Below, in pieces: positions 8,215-15,526 of a stretch of DNA of 30,359 nucleotides. Where the stretch lies: NCBI GenBank assembly GCA_032251045.1, contig JAVVEW010000031.1, positions 1-30,359 on the forward strand, read 5' to 3'. Numbering within the stretch: the first letter of the stretch is position 1; each line of letters starts with the position of its first letter. The stretch is from JAVVEW01 sp032251045. Its GTDB lineage: Bacteria > Pseudomonadota > Gammaproteobacteria > Methylococcales > Methylomonadaceae. A program made the translations under genes and the position numbers. A model generated the notes under the pieces. It made no database searches. It was given only the letters and a program-made list of their open reading frames with translations, and was not told the DNA's origin.

Positions 8215-8673
8215 TCAGGCGTTGGCAGACGGCTGTTGCTGTTGCTGCACTTGCTGAGCGTACATGGCATCAAAGTTAACCGGCGCCAATAACAACTGCG
8301 GGAAGCCACCTTTAGCAACCAGGTCGGAAATCACTTCGCGGATGTAGGGATAAAGAATATTCGGACAATAACTGCCCAACATCGGCCCTAGCTCTTGCTC
8401 GGTAAACCCTGACAGGGCAAAAATACCCGCCTGGGTTGCTTCGACCAGATAGGCTACGGTCTCGCCGGATTTGACGGTAACCGTCAAAGTCAATACCACC
8501 TCATACATGGCATTCTCCAGCGACTGCACCTGGGTGTTCAGATTGAGATCGACTTTAGGCTCCCATTTACCGGTAAAAATCGACGGCGAATTCGGCGTTT
8601 CGAAGGACAAGTCCTTGGTGTAGATTTTCTGAATGGCAAATTGCTTTTCTGGTGTTTGTTGTGTTTCAGACAT
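8215..8673 (-). CDS. secB: Protein-export chaperone SecB
   Basis: 152 aa. It shows the family signatures FAIQKIYTKDLSFETPNSP, LNLNTQ, the VAYLVEATQAGIFALSGF strand pair and CPNILYPYIREVISDLVAKGGFPQLLLAPVNFDAMY. SecB keeps presecretory proteins unfolded and hands them to SecA. A short Gln-rich tail ends the protein. It lies immediately upstream of gpsA and 42 bp downstream of the rhodanese gene, probably in one operon. No strong ribosome site is visible before ATG 8673. Confidence 0.98.
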   Translation of the reverse strand: MSETQQTPEKQFAIQKIYTKDLSFETPNSPSIFTGKWEPKVDLNLNTQVQSLENAMYEVVLTLTVTVKSGETVAYLVEATQAGIFALSGFTEQELGPMLGSYCPNILYPYIREVISDLVAKGGFPQLLLAPVNFDAMYAQQVQQQQQPSANA

Positions 8674-8715
8674 ATAGGTTTGGAAGTTTTAAGTTAAGGG
8701 TGGATGAAAAAGCGC

Positions 8716-9147
8716 TTATCCGGGGCGGCGCTGCACCGGATATTTGTGTTCCTGCCAAGCATCCATACCGCCTGACAGCTGATAAATGTCGGCAAAGCCT
8801 TTTTTAAGCAGCGTTTTACACGCCGTCGACGACCGGGTGCCGGTTTGACAAACCAACAATAAAGGCTTGTCTTTGAACTCTGCCAGGCTATCGACCTGCA
8901 AATCCAGCTTACCCACCGGAATATTGCGCGCACCATCGATAAACCCTTTAGCGTATTCCACAGGCTCGCGCACGTCGATGATGACCAAATCCCCTTGATT
9001 CATTTTGGCCACGGTCAAAAGCGGCGACAAAACCTTGAATTTACGGGTCAGCGATTCAACCACATCCTGAATCAACAAAAACAGCACCACGCCAAACGCC
9101 AGCGTCAGAATATAATGATTGCTGGCAAATTCGATAATACGATCCAT
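8716..9147 (-). CDS. Membrane-anchored rhodanese-domain protein (YibN-like)
   Basis: 143 aa. Residues about 12-28 (YILTLAFGVVLFLLIQ) form one transmembrane helix. The rhodanese domain follows from LVIIDVREPVEYAKGFIDGARNIP to the end, with the active-site loop CQTGTRS holding the catalytic Cys. Rhodaneses move sulfane sulfur; the substrate of YibN-type proteins is not established. It is the first gene of the leftward set with secB and gpsA and is divergent from the oxidoreductase at 9448. Its start follows only a weak GGGTTAG element. Confidence 0.93.
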   Translation of the reverse strand: MDRIIEFASNHYILTLAFGVVLFLLIQDVVESLTRKFKVLSPLLTVAKMNQGDLVIIDVREPVEYAKGFIDGARNIPVGKLDLQVDSLAEFKDKPLLLVCQTGTRSSTACKTLLKKGFADIYQLSGGMDAWQEHKYPVQRRPG

Positions 9148-9447
9148 TAACTAACCCATTCGGCTGTTGAAATAAAATGACAGTCCGGCGACCCGATAAA
9201 AGCCAGCCAAAACAGCAAAATTTAACAAACGCCCCCGACAATAGCAATTTTTATTGTGTTTTTTGCCGTAAAATGCTTAACCATACAGCATCGCCTTGAG
9301 CGGCCGGCTTCGCACACAACCGTAGCAGATCAAAGCCTGCATTTGCACTCAAGCCGCCTTGCTGCCGGCAAGAGCCATGCCGATGTCAGCGCTGGCCACC
9401 CGTTCAGCCAGCGCACCACCCTTCCAGACCCAAGCAAACGAGTTGCC
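9148..9447. other. 300-bp divergent intergenic region
   Basis: This separates the leftward rhodanese-secB-gpsA genes from the rightward gnnA-lpxB cluster and must hold promoters for both. It is AT-rich between about 9210 and 9275 (TAAAAT at 9270-9275) and then turns GC-rich. I see no promoter with good -35 and -10 elements at proper spacing. An open frame extends upstream of the oxidoreductase to 9256, but its translation does not look like protein. Confidence 0.5.
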
Positions 9448-10383
9448 ATGACGACTAAACTCAACTGCGCCGTGATCGGCGCCGGCTATCTGGGCAAATT
9501 CCACGCCCAGAAATACGCCCAATCAGAACACGCCAACCTGCTGGCGGTGGTCGATAGCCACCCAGACACCGCCCTGGCGATTGCCAGCGCACACGGTTGT
9601 CGTGCGGAAACCGATTATCGCGCCATCTTAAAGCAAGTGGATGCGGTCAGTATCGTCGTACCCACCTCCTTGCATTACGCCATTGCCAAAGATTGCCTTG
9701 ATGCTGGCGTGCATGTGCTGGTGGAAAAGCCGATGACGGTCAGCCTTGAGGAAGCCGATGATTTGATCGCCCGTGCCGAACACAACGGCGTTTGCCTGGC
9801 CGTCGGCCATCTGGAGCGCTTCAACCCTGCGGTGCTGGGCCTAGGTGACAATCGCGAGACCCCCTTATTTATCGAATCACACCGGCTGTCGCCGTTCAAC
9901 CCCAGGGCCAACGATGTCAGCGTGGTGCTGGATTTAATGATTCACGATATCGACATCATCCTCGCCCTGGTCGATTCCAAGGTCGAACGCATCGATGCCA
10001 GCGGCGGCGCGGTGTTGACCTCGGGATTGGATATTGCTAATGCCCGCCTTAACTTTGCAGGCGGCTGCGTGGCCAACGTTACTGCCAGCCGCATCAGCCT
10101 GAAATCGGAGCGAAAAATGCGCTTGTTCCGGCCCAGTTGTTACGAGTCGGTGGATTTTCAGAACCGGATTCTGACCCGTCACCGCACTGGCGACAAGGAA
10201 ATGTTTCCGGGTGTACCGGAAATTATTTCCGAAGAATCAGTGTATCCCGATGCCGACGCCTTAAACGCCGAAATCCGCGATTTTATCGACGCCATACTCA
10301 GCCAACGCCCGCCCAAGGTAACCGGCCACGATGGTCGTAAGGCTCTGGAAACCGCGCTGGCCATTACACGCATGATCTGCTGA
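9448..10383 (+). CDS. gnnA: Gfo/Idh/MocA-family oxidoreductase, probable UDP-GlcNAc 3-dehydrogenase (GnnA-like)
   Basis: 311 aa from ATG 9448, which begins MTTKLNCAVIGAGYLGKFHA, the expected Rossmann start; the upstream open frame is not protein-like. HVLVEKPMTVSLEEAD holds the conserved EKP motif, and GHLERFNPAV and MIHDIDIILAL mark the C-terminal substrate domain. In Acidithiobacillus, GnnA oxidises the 3-OH of UDP-GlcNAc and GnnB transaminates the ketone to give UDP-GlcNAc3N for lipid A. The same cluster here carries a DegT aminotransferase directly before lpxB, which supports that role. The exact substrate is inferred from context; other MocA sugar dehydrogenases look similar. Confidence 0.78.
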   Translation: MTTKLNCAVIGAGYLGKFHAQKYAQSEHANLLAVVDSHPDTALAIASAHGCRAETDYRAILKQVDAVSIVVPTSLHYAIAKDCLDAGVHVLVEKPMTVSLEEADDLIARAEHNGVCLAVGHLERFNPAVLGLGDNRETPLFIESHRLSPFNPRANDVSVVLDLMIHDIDIILALVDSKVERIDASGGAVLTSGLDIANARLNFAGGCVANVTASRISLKSERKMRLFRPSCYESVDFQNRILTRHRTGDKEMFPGVPEIISEESVYPDADALNAEIRDFIDAILSQRPPKVTGHDGRKALETALAITRMIC

Positions 10384-10388
10384 CCTTC

Positions 10389-10400
10389 GCACTTGACTTT
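10389..10400 (+). repeat. Copy 1 of a 12-bp direct repeat containing a -35-like element
   Basis: GCACTTGACTTT occurs here and again at 11102-11113, each time shortly after a gene of this cluster, and each is followed 10 nt later by CAACC. This copy has a TTGACT but no matching -10 at 17 bp (AACCCT), so it is probably not an active promoter. Confidence 0.45.
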
Positions 10401-10498
10401 GTTCGACATACAACCAACCCTCAGCATTCCCTGTGTCTGTTAAGCGACACCGCTGAACTGACTTTCGAGCAGCATTGCTAAAAACCGAGGCCTACCAA

Positions 10499-11050
10499 AT
10501 GAAAATGAAGCGAACAACAACCCTACGGTGCCTGATCAGCGCACTGCTGCTGTGTATTGCCAGCGCGCATGTCACAGCTGGCAGCAAAATTGCCATTCTT
10601 GACTTTGAACTTAAAGATTTAACGCTGGCGCCTCGCATACCTGCGGAAATTGAACGCACCGCCTCGATCAAACCGTTACTGGAAGCGGAACTTCAAAAAG
10701 CCGACTACAGCATTATCAAAATCGACCTGGACAGCCAACAACTCGCTGACAGTGGTGTGGGTTATTTGTTTGACCATCAAGACGTCGCCGCCGAATTGGG
10801 CCAACGATTTGGCGCCGATTATGTGCTGGTCGGCAGACTACACAAACCCAGCTTCTTATTTGCGTATTTGATGGCGCGCTTGGTCAGGGTCAGCGATGCC
10901 GAATTGCTCGGCGATTATATTTCAGAATCAAAAGGCCCCAATCGACGTCTGACCATCAAAGCGGTTGAAAGTTTGGCGGTAAAAATCGATCAAGCGCTGG
11001 ATCATCGCTACTCGCCGCCACCACCGTCCAGGCTGCAAAAAACGCCATAA
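10499..11050 (+). CDS. Exported DUF2380/DUF3280-like protein
   Basis: 183 aa. ATG 10499 has GAGG 8 nt upstream; a TTG at 10475 is open but less likely. A signal peptide (LRCLISALLLCIASAHVTAG) leads into KIAILDFELKDLTL, the characteristic start of DUF2380-type proteins, followed by RFGADYVLVGRLHKPSFLFAYLMARLVRVSDAELLGDY, typical of small periplasmic proteins related to TolB-N/CsgG-like folds. No catalytic motif is visible. The C-terminus is Pro-rich. It lies inside the gnn-lpxB cluster, between the oxidoreductase and another exported protein; a link to envelope work is inference. Confidence 0.75.
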   Translation: MKMKRTTTLRCLISALLLCIASAHVTAGSKIAILDFELKDLTLAPRIPAEIERTASIKPLLEAELQKADYSIIKIDLDSQQLADSGVGYLFDHQDVAAELGQRFGADYVLVGRLHKPSFLFAYLMARLVRVSDAELLGDYISESKGPNRRLTIKAVESLAVKIDQALDHRYSPPPPSRLQKTP

Positions 11051-11105
11051 GACCGGAATCAAAGCAGCGGTCAGCTTCCAGTCATTCCTTATACCGCCAA
11101 TGCAC

Positions 11106-11134
11106 TTGACTTTCTCTACAGCGCAACCTATAAA
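11106..11134 (+). promoter_or_regulatory. Strong sigma70-type promoter
   Basis: TTGACT (11106-11111) and TATAAA (11129-11134) are separated by exactly 17 bp, each matching five of six consensus bases. Transcription would begin near 11141, giving a leader of about 40 nt to the ATG at 11182. It would drive the exported protein, GNAT, aminotransferase and lpxB independently of the upstream oxidoreductase. Confidence 0.7.
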
Positions 11135-11181
11135 CCAAACCTTCGGTCAATCCATACCTTACTACGCATACGGGAGCTACC

Positions 11182-12033
11182 ATGCCTACACACACCGCCA
11201 CCGCTCGTTGGCTTAGCCTTGCCGCCGCCGGCAAACTGGCGCTGACCACGAACGCCGCTTCAGCCCAAGGACTGGGTAAAATCGACGCCCCAGACAGCAC
11301 CTCGCTCAGCGCCGAACCGCTCTCACTGGATCAAGTGGGTTTCCCCATGTCGATCCTGACCCCGCCCTTTGATATTAGCAACGTAGGCAGCAAAGCCAGC
11401 GGCATCAACTCTCAAGACGGCACTTTGTTCAGTCAGGATGTCGCCAGCGCACAAAACAGCGGCTTATCGCCTCGCATTGATTTTGTCATCAGCAACATCA
11501 ACAACCAGAACGATCCAGTGGTAGTATTTCTGGCCTATAGCCCTGAACTTGGTAACCCCTCGCAATGGCAAGATCTCGGACTTGATATTGATCTGGATCG
11601 TAACAGCATCCAGATTTTCGCCGCTTTTCAGATTGATGCCGGCGCGTCACTGCAGGGCTTAGACGCAACATCGCCAACAACGCCGTTAGGCTCGGTTATC
11701 GATGCGGAGAACTCAATGCGCGTGTCATTGGCGTTGGCGGATCTGAATACACCCGAGTTGGCCAGCAACAATTTGTATTTTCAGTCGGTTGCAGTGCCTC
11801 TGCTTGACGGTCAACCGCGTTTTGATCTGGCGCAGACATCCGAGCTTGATCACTACGTTATCAATCACGACAACAGCAATGCCCAGACCACTGGCAGCAA
11901 AATTGGCCAGGCGTCCAGTAAAGCAGACGACCCTGCGGACGGCAAAGCCGCCTCGACAACCGACAACCCTACCGGCGGCAAATTTTTCGCTGCCCCCGAG
12001 GACAATACCAGCTCAGACAATGGCGGCAAATAA
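11182..12033 (+). CDS. Secreted protein of unknown function
   Basis: 283 aa; I do not recognise the family. ATG 11182 follows GGGAG. Residues about 9-29 (RWLSLAAAGKLALTTNAASA) are a signal peptide with an AxA cleavage site. The mature protein is Asn/Asp/Ser-rich with beta-type stretches (IDFVISNINNQNDPVVVFLAYSP, SIQIFAAFQIDAG), is acidic, and has no cysteines. Residues after about 225 are a low-complexity Gly/Asp/Thr/Ser tail, presumably disordered. The end overlaps the GNAT gene by 14 bp. It has its own strong promoter. Its place among lipid A genes is unexplained. Confidence 0.75.
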   Translation: MPTHTATARWLSLAAAGKLALTTNAASAQGLGKIDAPDSTSLSAEPLSLDQVGFPMSILTPPFDISNVGSKASGINSQDGTLFSQDVASAQNSGLSPRIDFVISNINNQNDPVVVFLAYSPELGNPSQWQDLGLDIDLDRNSIQIFAAFQIDAGASLQGLDATSPTTPLGSVIDAENSMRVSLALADLNTPELASNNLYFQSVAVPLLDGQPRFDLAQTSELDHYVINHDNSNAQTTGSKIGQASSKADDPADGKAASTTDNPTGGKFFAAPEDNTSSDNGGK

Positions 12034-12748
12034 CCGGCTTTGTATTCAGCCCATTGGCCTGCAGCCACTACAGGGACGTAGTGTGACACTGGTGCGCACG
12101 CAGCCTGCTTATCTGGATTTTATCCATGCCGCCTACAGCGACGATGCGTTCATGGATTTATACCGGTTAGGGCAAAGTCGTACGCTCAGCAAGAAGGCGC
12201 TTAAACAACGCATCGAACAGGAAGCGCAAACCTTACCGCAAAGCCAAAAACGCCTTGAATGGGTTATTCTGGAAACTCAGCAAACCCAACCGATTGGCCT
12301 GGCTTCGCTGGCGGATTATCAAGCGACTCACGGCCGCGCTGAATTGCTGGTCGGCATCGTCGACTCGGCGCAAGCCCATCGTCGCTCGGCCTTGGAAGCC
12401 ACACTGCTGGTCATGGACTTTGCCTTTAATCTGGCACAATTACATAAATTGCTGTCATTTGTTTATGATTACAACCACTATGCCCAGCGCAACACCCTAC
12501 ACCTGGGCTTTCGTCAGGAAGGTTTTCTGGTCGATCATATCAACACTCGCAAAGGCCTGGTCTCTTTGTATCAAAATGCGTTACTGCGCCGGGAATTCGT
12601 CGAGCACCCCAGGTTGGCACGGCTTTCGAAAAGACTGTTGGGCCGGGACATTACCCGTATACGTCAACCAACCGCCCATCCGCTGGCCAAGCATGACTTA
12701 AACCTGTTGAGCCAGCGCCTACGCATCCCTTCCGAAGCTGAACGCTGA
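12020..12748 (+). CDS. GNAT-family N-acetyltransferase
   Basis: 242 aa from ATG 12020, overlapping the preceding gene by 14 bp; the frame is open further upstream but is a shadow there. The GNAT core runs from about residue 20 to 185: SVTLVRTQPAYLDFIHAAYSDDAFMDLYR, WVILETQQTQPIGLASLADYQ, AELLVGIVD (beta4), the LEATLLVMDFAFNLAQLHKLL helix, and YNHYAQRNTLHLGFRQEG, typical of RimJ/RimL-type acetyltransferases. The last 60 residues are basic. It probably transfers an acetyl or other acyl group from CoA to an amine. Its position between GnnA- and GnnB-like genes makes an amino-sugar nucleotide or lipid A precursor a plausible substrate, but this is inference. Confidence 0.85.
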   Translation: MAANNRLCIQPIGLQPLQGRSVTLVRTQPAYLDFIHAAYSDDAFMDLYRLGQSRTLSKKALKQRIEQEAQTLPQSQKRLEWVILETQQTQPIGLASLADYQATHGRAELLVGIVDSAQAHRRSALEATLLVMDFAFNLAQLHKLLSFVYDYNHYAQRNTLHLGFRQEGFLVDHINTRKGLVSLYQNALLRREFVEHPRLARLSKRLLGRDITRIRQPTAHPLAKHDLNLLSQRLRIPSEAER

Positions 12749-12795
12749 CTATTAAGCCTACCTTCCCTACCCTCTTGCAAGATAAGGAATTCACC

Positions 12796-13890
12796 ATGAT
12801 CCCAATGGTCAATCTCAAACGCGCTTATGCTGAAATCGCCCCGGAAATCGAAGCCGGGTTTGCCGAAATTTTAAGCACCGGACAGTTTATTCTTGGCCCA
12901 AAGGTGGCCGCCTTCGAGCAGGCAGCGGCCGAATATTTAGGTGTGCGCCATGCCATAGGCGTGGCCTCCGGTACCGACGCGCTGCATCTGGCGCTGCGCG
13001 CCTGCGGCATTGGCCAAGGCGATGAAGTGATCACCACCGCGTTTACCTTTATCGCCACGGCCGAGGCGATTTGTTATGTCGGCGCGAAACCTGTGTTTGT
13101 CGATATCGATGCCAAAACCTTCAACATCGATGTCGAGAAAATCGAGGCAGCGATTACCGAAAAAACCAAAGCCGTGCTGCCGGTGCATCTTTTCGGACAA
13201 CCGGCCAATCTGCCCAGGTTGCAGGAACTTTGCCAGCGTCATGATTTAACCCTGATCGAAGATTGCGCGCAGTCGTTCGGCGCGGCCATTGGCGGCCGGA
13301 TGACCGGCAGTTTCGGCAAGACCGGCGCGTTCAGTTTTTTTCCCAGCAAAAATCTGGGCGCATTCGGCGATGGCGGACTGGTGGTGTGCCAGGATGATAC
13401 TATCGCCGAGACCCTGAACAGCCTTAGAAACCACGGCTCGGTGGTGCGTTATTATCACGACCGTATCGGCTATAACAGCCGGTTAGATGCCCTGCAAGCC
13501 TGGGTGCTCAGCGTCAAATTGCAACGCATCGACCAATACAATGCCGCACGCCGGCAGGTGGCCGACGGGTACCGCGAGCATTTAGCTCATCTGCCGTTGA
13601 CCTTGCCATTCGCGGACGGTATCGGCGAGCATGTTTACCATCAGTACACATTATTGACCGACCGGCGCGAGGCCATAGCTGCTGCCTTGCAGCAACACAA
13701 TATCGCCAGCGCGGTGTATTACCCGGTGCCATTGCACCAGCAACAGGTATTTGCTGAAGTCTGCGCCGGGCTGTCGCTGCCGGTGACCGAGTCGGTGGCC
13801 AAGCGCTGTTTGTCATTGCCGATCTGCCCGATGCTGCGTGAGGCGGAAGTGCAACAAATCGCCCAAGTGATTGCACAAAGCTTGGCATGA
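12796..13890 (+). CDS. gnnB: DegT/DnrJ/EryC1-family PLP aminotransferase, probable GnnB-like
   Basis: 364 aa. ATG 12796 is preceded by AAGGAA and gives the family start MIPMVNLKRAYAEIAPEI. Motifs: GTGQFILGPKVAAFE-type start region, AIGVASGTDALHLALRACGI, EDCAQSFGA, and SFFPSKNLGAFGDGG with the PLP-binding lysine, then RNHGSVVRYYHDRIGYNSRLDALQAWVL. Such enzymes aminate keto-sugar nucleotides using glutamate. With the upstream GnnA-like dehydrogenase and the overlapping lpxB (ATGA, 4 bp), the best call is the second step to UDP-GlcNAc3N. Other sugar aminotransferases (for O-antigen) share these motifs, so the substrate rests on context. Confidence 0.8.
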   Translation: MIPMVNLKRAYAEIAPEIEAGFAEILSTGQFILGPKVAAFEQAAAEYLGVRHAIGVASGTDALHLALRACGIGQGDEVITTAFTFIATAEAICYVGAKPVFVDIDAKTFNIDVEKIEAAITEKTKAVLPVHLFGQPANLPRLQELCQRHDLTLIEDCAQSFGAAIGGRMTGSFGKTGAFSFFPSKNLGAFGDGGLVVCQDDTIAETLNSLRNHGSVVRYYHDRIGYNSRLDALQAWVLSVKLQRIDQYNAARRQVADGYREHLAHLPLTLPFADGIGEHVYHQYTLLTDRREAIAAALQQHNIASAVYYPVPLHQQQVFAEVCAGLSLPVTESVAKRCLSLPICPMLREAEVQQIAQVIAQSLA

Positions 13891-15035
13891 AGCTGTTATT
13901 CAGCGCCGGCGAGGCTTCCGGCGACCGCCACGGCGCGGCGGTGCTGGCCGCGCTGAAACAGAAAATGCCCGAGATTCAGGCGCTGGCCATGGGTGGCCCG
14001 GCGCTTAAAGCGGCAGGCGCACGGATGGTGGTCGATTCCACTGAACTGGGCGTGATCGGTTTGTTTGAAGTGATCCGCCATTATCCGAAAATCCGCCGCG
14101 CACTGAACATCATGAAAGAGACACTGGTCAAGGAACGGCCGGATTTGCTGATCTGCGTGGATTACAAAGAGTTTAATTTTCGGCTGGCCAAATATGCCAA
14201 ACATCTGGGCATCAAGGTATTGTTTTATGTCAGCCCGCAGGTTTGGGCCTGGCGACCGGGCCGAGTCAAGCAATATGGCCGAGTGATCAGCGCGATGGCG
14301 GTGATTTTTCCGTTTGAAACCGCCTACTACCAGGCCGAAGGCATTCCGGTGCGTTATGTTGGCCACCCCTTGCTGGATCAACGGCAAGCACCCAGGCAAC
14401 GGGCCGAGGCACGGACTGCGCTAGCCTTGACCGAAGCGGAAGGCCCGGTGATCGGTTTGTTGCCGGGCAGTAGGATTCAGGAAATCGAGCGCCTGTTGCC
14501 GGTGATGCTGGCGGCGGTATCCTTGTTGCAACAGCGCTATCCCAAGGCCAGGTTTGTCTGGCTGGCGGCCGAGCGTTTGTCAGCCAACGAGATTCAACAG
14601 CGGCTGGGCGGTCGGTCGATCAGGGTTTGCCAACAACCTATCGAACAGGTGGCACCGGCCTGTGATGTGGTGATGGCAACCTCCGGCACGGCAACGCTTG
14701 AAACCGCGCTTTTGACCGTGCCGATGGTGATTGTGTACAAACTTTATCCACTCACCTACTGGCTGGCGCGGCGGGTGGTGAAGACAAAATTCATCGGCCT
14801 GCCCAATATCATCGCAGGGCGCGGGGTGGTCAGGGAATTGATTCAGCAACAGGCCAACGCGGCCAATTTGGCCGCAGAAATGGTGCGGCTGCTGGATGAT
14901 GCCGACTACCGGCAACGTCAAATTTCAGCGTTGCAACAGGTCAAACAAACGCTGGGTTCGGGAGGGGCGGCAGAAAATATGGCCGAGTTCATTGTTGACT
15001 TGACCTGCCAACCTCAGGAAACTTTACAAAAATAG
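13887..15035 (+). CDS. lpxB: Lipid-A-disaccharide synthase LpxB
   Basis: 382 aa, standard length. The N-terminus LLFSAGEASGDRHGAAVL is the LpxB signature; LGVIGLFEVIRHYPKI, FYVSPQVWAWRPGRVKQ, VGHPLLD, GLLPGSRIQEI and MATSGTATLETALLTVPMVIVYK follow in order. It is a peripheral inner-membrane glycosyltransferase of the GT19 family that joins a UDP-diacyl amino sugar to the lipid X-type acceptor to make the lipid A disaccharide. Its start overlaps the aminotransferase stop by 4 bp (ATGA). lpxA and lpxD are not in the window. Confidence 0.98.
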   Translation: MKLLFSAGEASGDRHGAAVLAALKQKMPEIQALAMGGPALKAAGARMVVDSTELGVIGLFEVIRHYPKIRRALNIMKETLVKERPDLLICVDYKEFNFRLAKYAKHLGIKVLFYVSPQVWAWRPGRVKQYGRVISAMAVIFPFETAYYQAEGIPVRYVGHPLLDQRQAPRQRAEARTALALTEAEGPVIGLLPGSRIQEIERLLPVMLAAVSLLQQRYPKARFVWLAAERLSANEIQQRLGGRSIRVCQQPIEQVAPACDVVMATSGTATLETALLTVPMVIVYKLYPLTYWLARRVVKTKFIGLPNIIAGRGVVRELIQQQANAANLAAEMVRLLDDADYRQRQISALQQVKQTLGSGGAAENMAEFIVDLTCQPQETLQK

Positions 15036-15051
15036 ACCGATCCATTACCGC

Positions 15052-15070
15052 CTGGCCAAGCATTGGCCAG
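15052..15070. repeat. Perfect inverted repeat after lpxB
   Basis: CTGGCCAA and TTGGCCAG form a perfect 8-bp stem with a GCA loop, 17 bp after the lpxB stop codon. No U-tract follows, so it is not a standard intrinsic terminator; it could protect the 3' end of the transcript. Confidence 0.5.
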
Positions 15071-15075
15071 TATCG

Positions 15076-15087
15076 CCCCCCCCCCCC
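15076..15087. repeat. 12-C homopolymer tract
   Basis: Twelve consecutive C residues lie between lpxB and the small frameshifted gene, 6 bp after the hairpin. Such tracts are prone to slipped-strand length change and to sequencing error. It is 53 bp upstream of the small gene's ATG and not inside any supported coding region. Confidence 0.85.
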
Positions 15088-15140
15088 GGCCAACTCGGCA
15101 TCCGCGAGAACTGGCAAAAATAAAAACCACTGGAGAGATA

Positions 15141-15349
15141 ATGAAAATCGGCTTCCGCAAACCTTCATTGAAAAAAAGCCTGGCCGCACGCACCTCGGTT
15201 AAGCGTTACATCAGACATTCTTTGGGATTTAAGGCACCACGCGGCTATGGCTGGCTGACCCGAAAAAAGCTGCTTACAACCGGGTTTATTCGCGAACAAC
15301 CTTCGGCTTGGCCGACCTGCTCAAATGGCTATTCGGCGGCAAGCGTTAA
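15141..15349 (+). pseudogene. Small basic protein gene with a frameshift
   Basis: ATG 15141 follows GGAGAG. Frame one encodes a very basic N-terminus (KIGFRKPSLKKSLAARTSVK) up to GYGWLT near 15260. The next frame then continues with PKKAAYNRVYSRTTFGLADL and ends KWLFGGKR at TAA 15347-15349, directly at a hairpin. The joined product of about 70 aa resembles small phage-type proteins of the pattern RKPSLKKS...GWL.DPKKAAYN.VY (recognised from memory, not searched). The shift could be loss of one GACC from a tandem GACCGACC near 15258-15262, or a sequence error. Read without the shift, frame one runs to a stop at 15390-15392 with an unlikely tail. Confidence 0.55.
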
Positions 15350-15368
15350 TTGCCATCTTGTGGCAATT
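15348..15368 (+). terminator. Hairpin at the end of the small frameshifted gene
   Basis: AATTGCCA and TGGCAATT form a perfect 8-bp stem around a TCTTG loop. It begins inside the TAA stop of the shifted reading frame. No long U-tract follows, so termination would be weak. Between here and the beta-RFAP synthase start at 15527 I see no gene and only a poor promoter match (TTCAAG, 17 bp, TACCAT). Confidence 0.4.
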
Positions 15369-15526
15369 CTGAAGCTCCCATCCCTAACCTAAGCATTCAC
15401 AGCGATAAGCGTGCCCACAGGTTTTGGTGAATCGGGAGATTTTCAAGTTTTATCGCGAATGTTGTACCATTGTCGGTTTTGCAGACTCTCTGGCCTTGGC
15501 TTTTGAACCCGGACTCGCAACACATC

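Noticed and set aside
9256..9447. Open extension upstream of the GnnA-like oxidoreductase
   Set aside because: The translation lacks any domain character; the Rossmann start at 9448 is the family start.
11789..12019. Open extension upstream of the GNAT gene
   Set aside because: It is an out-of-frame shadow of the secreted protein's coding sequence; the GNAT fold begins after 12020.
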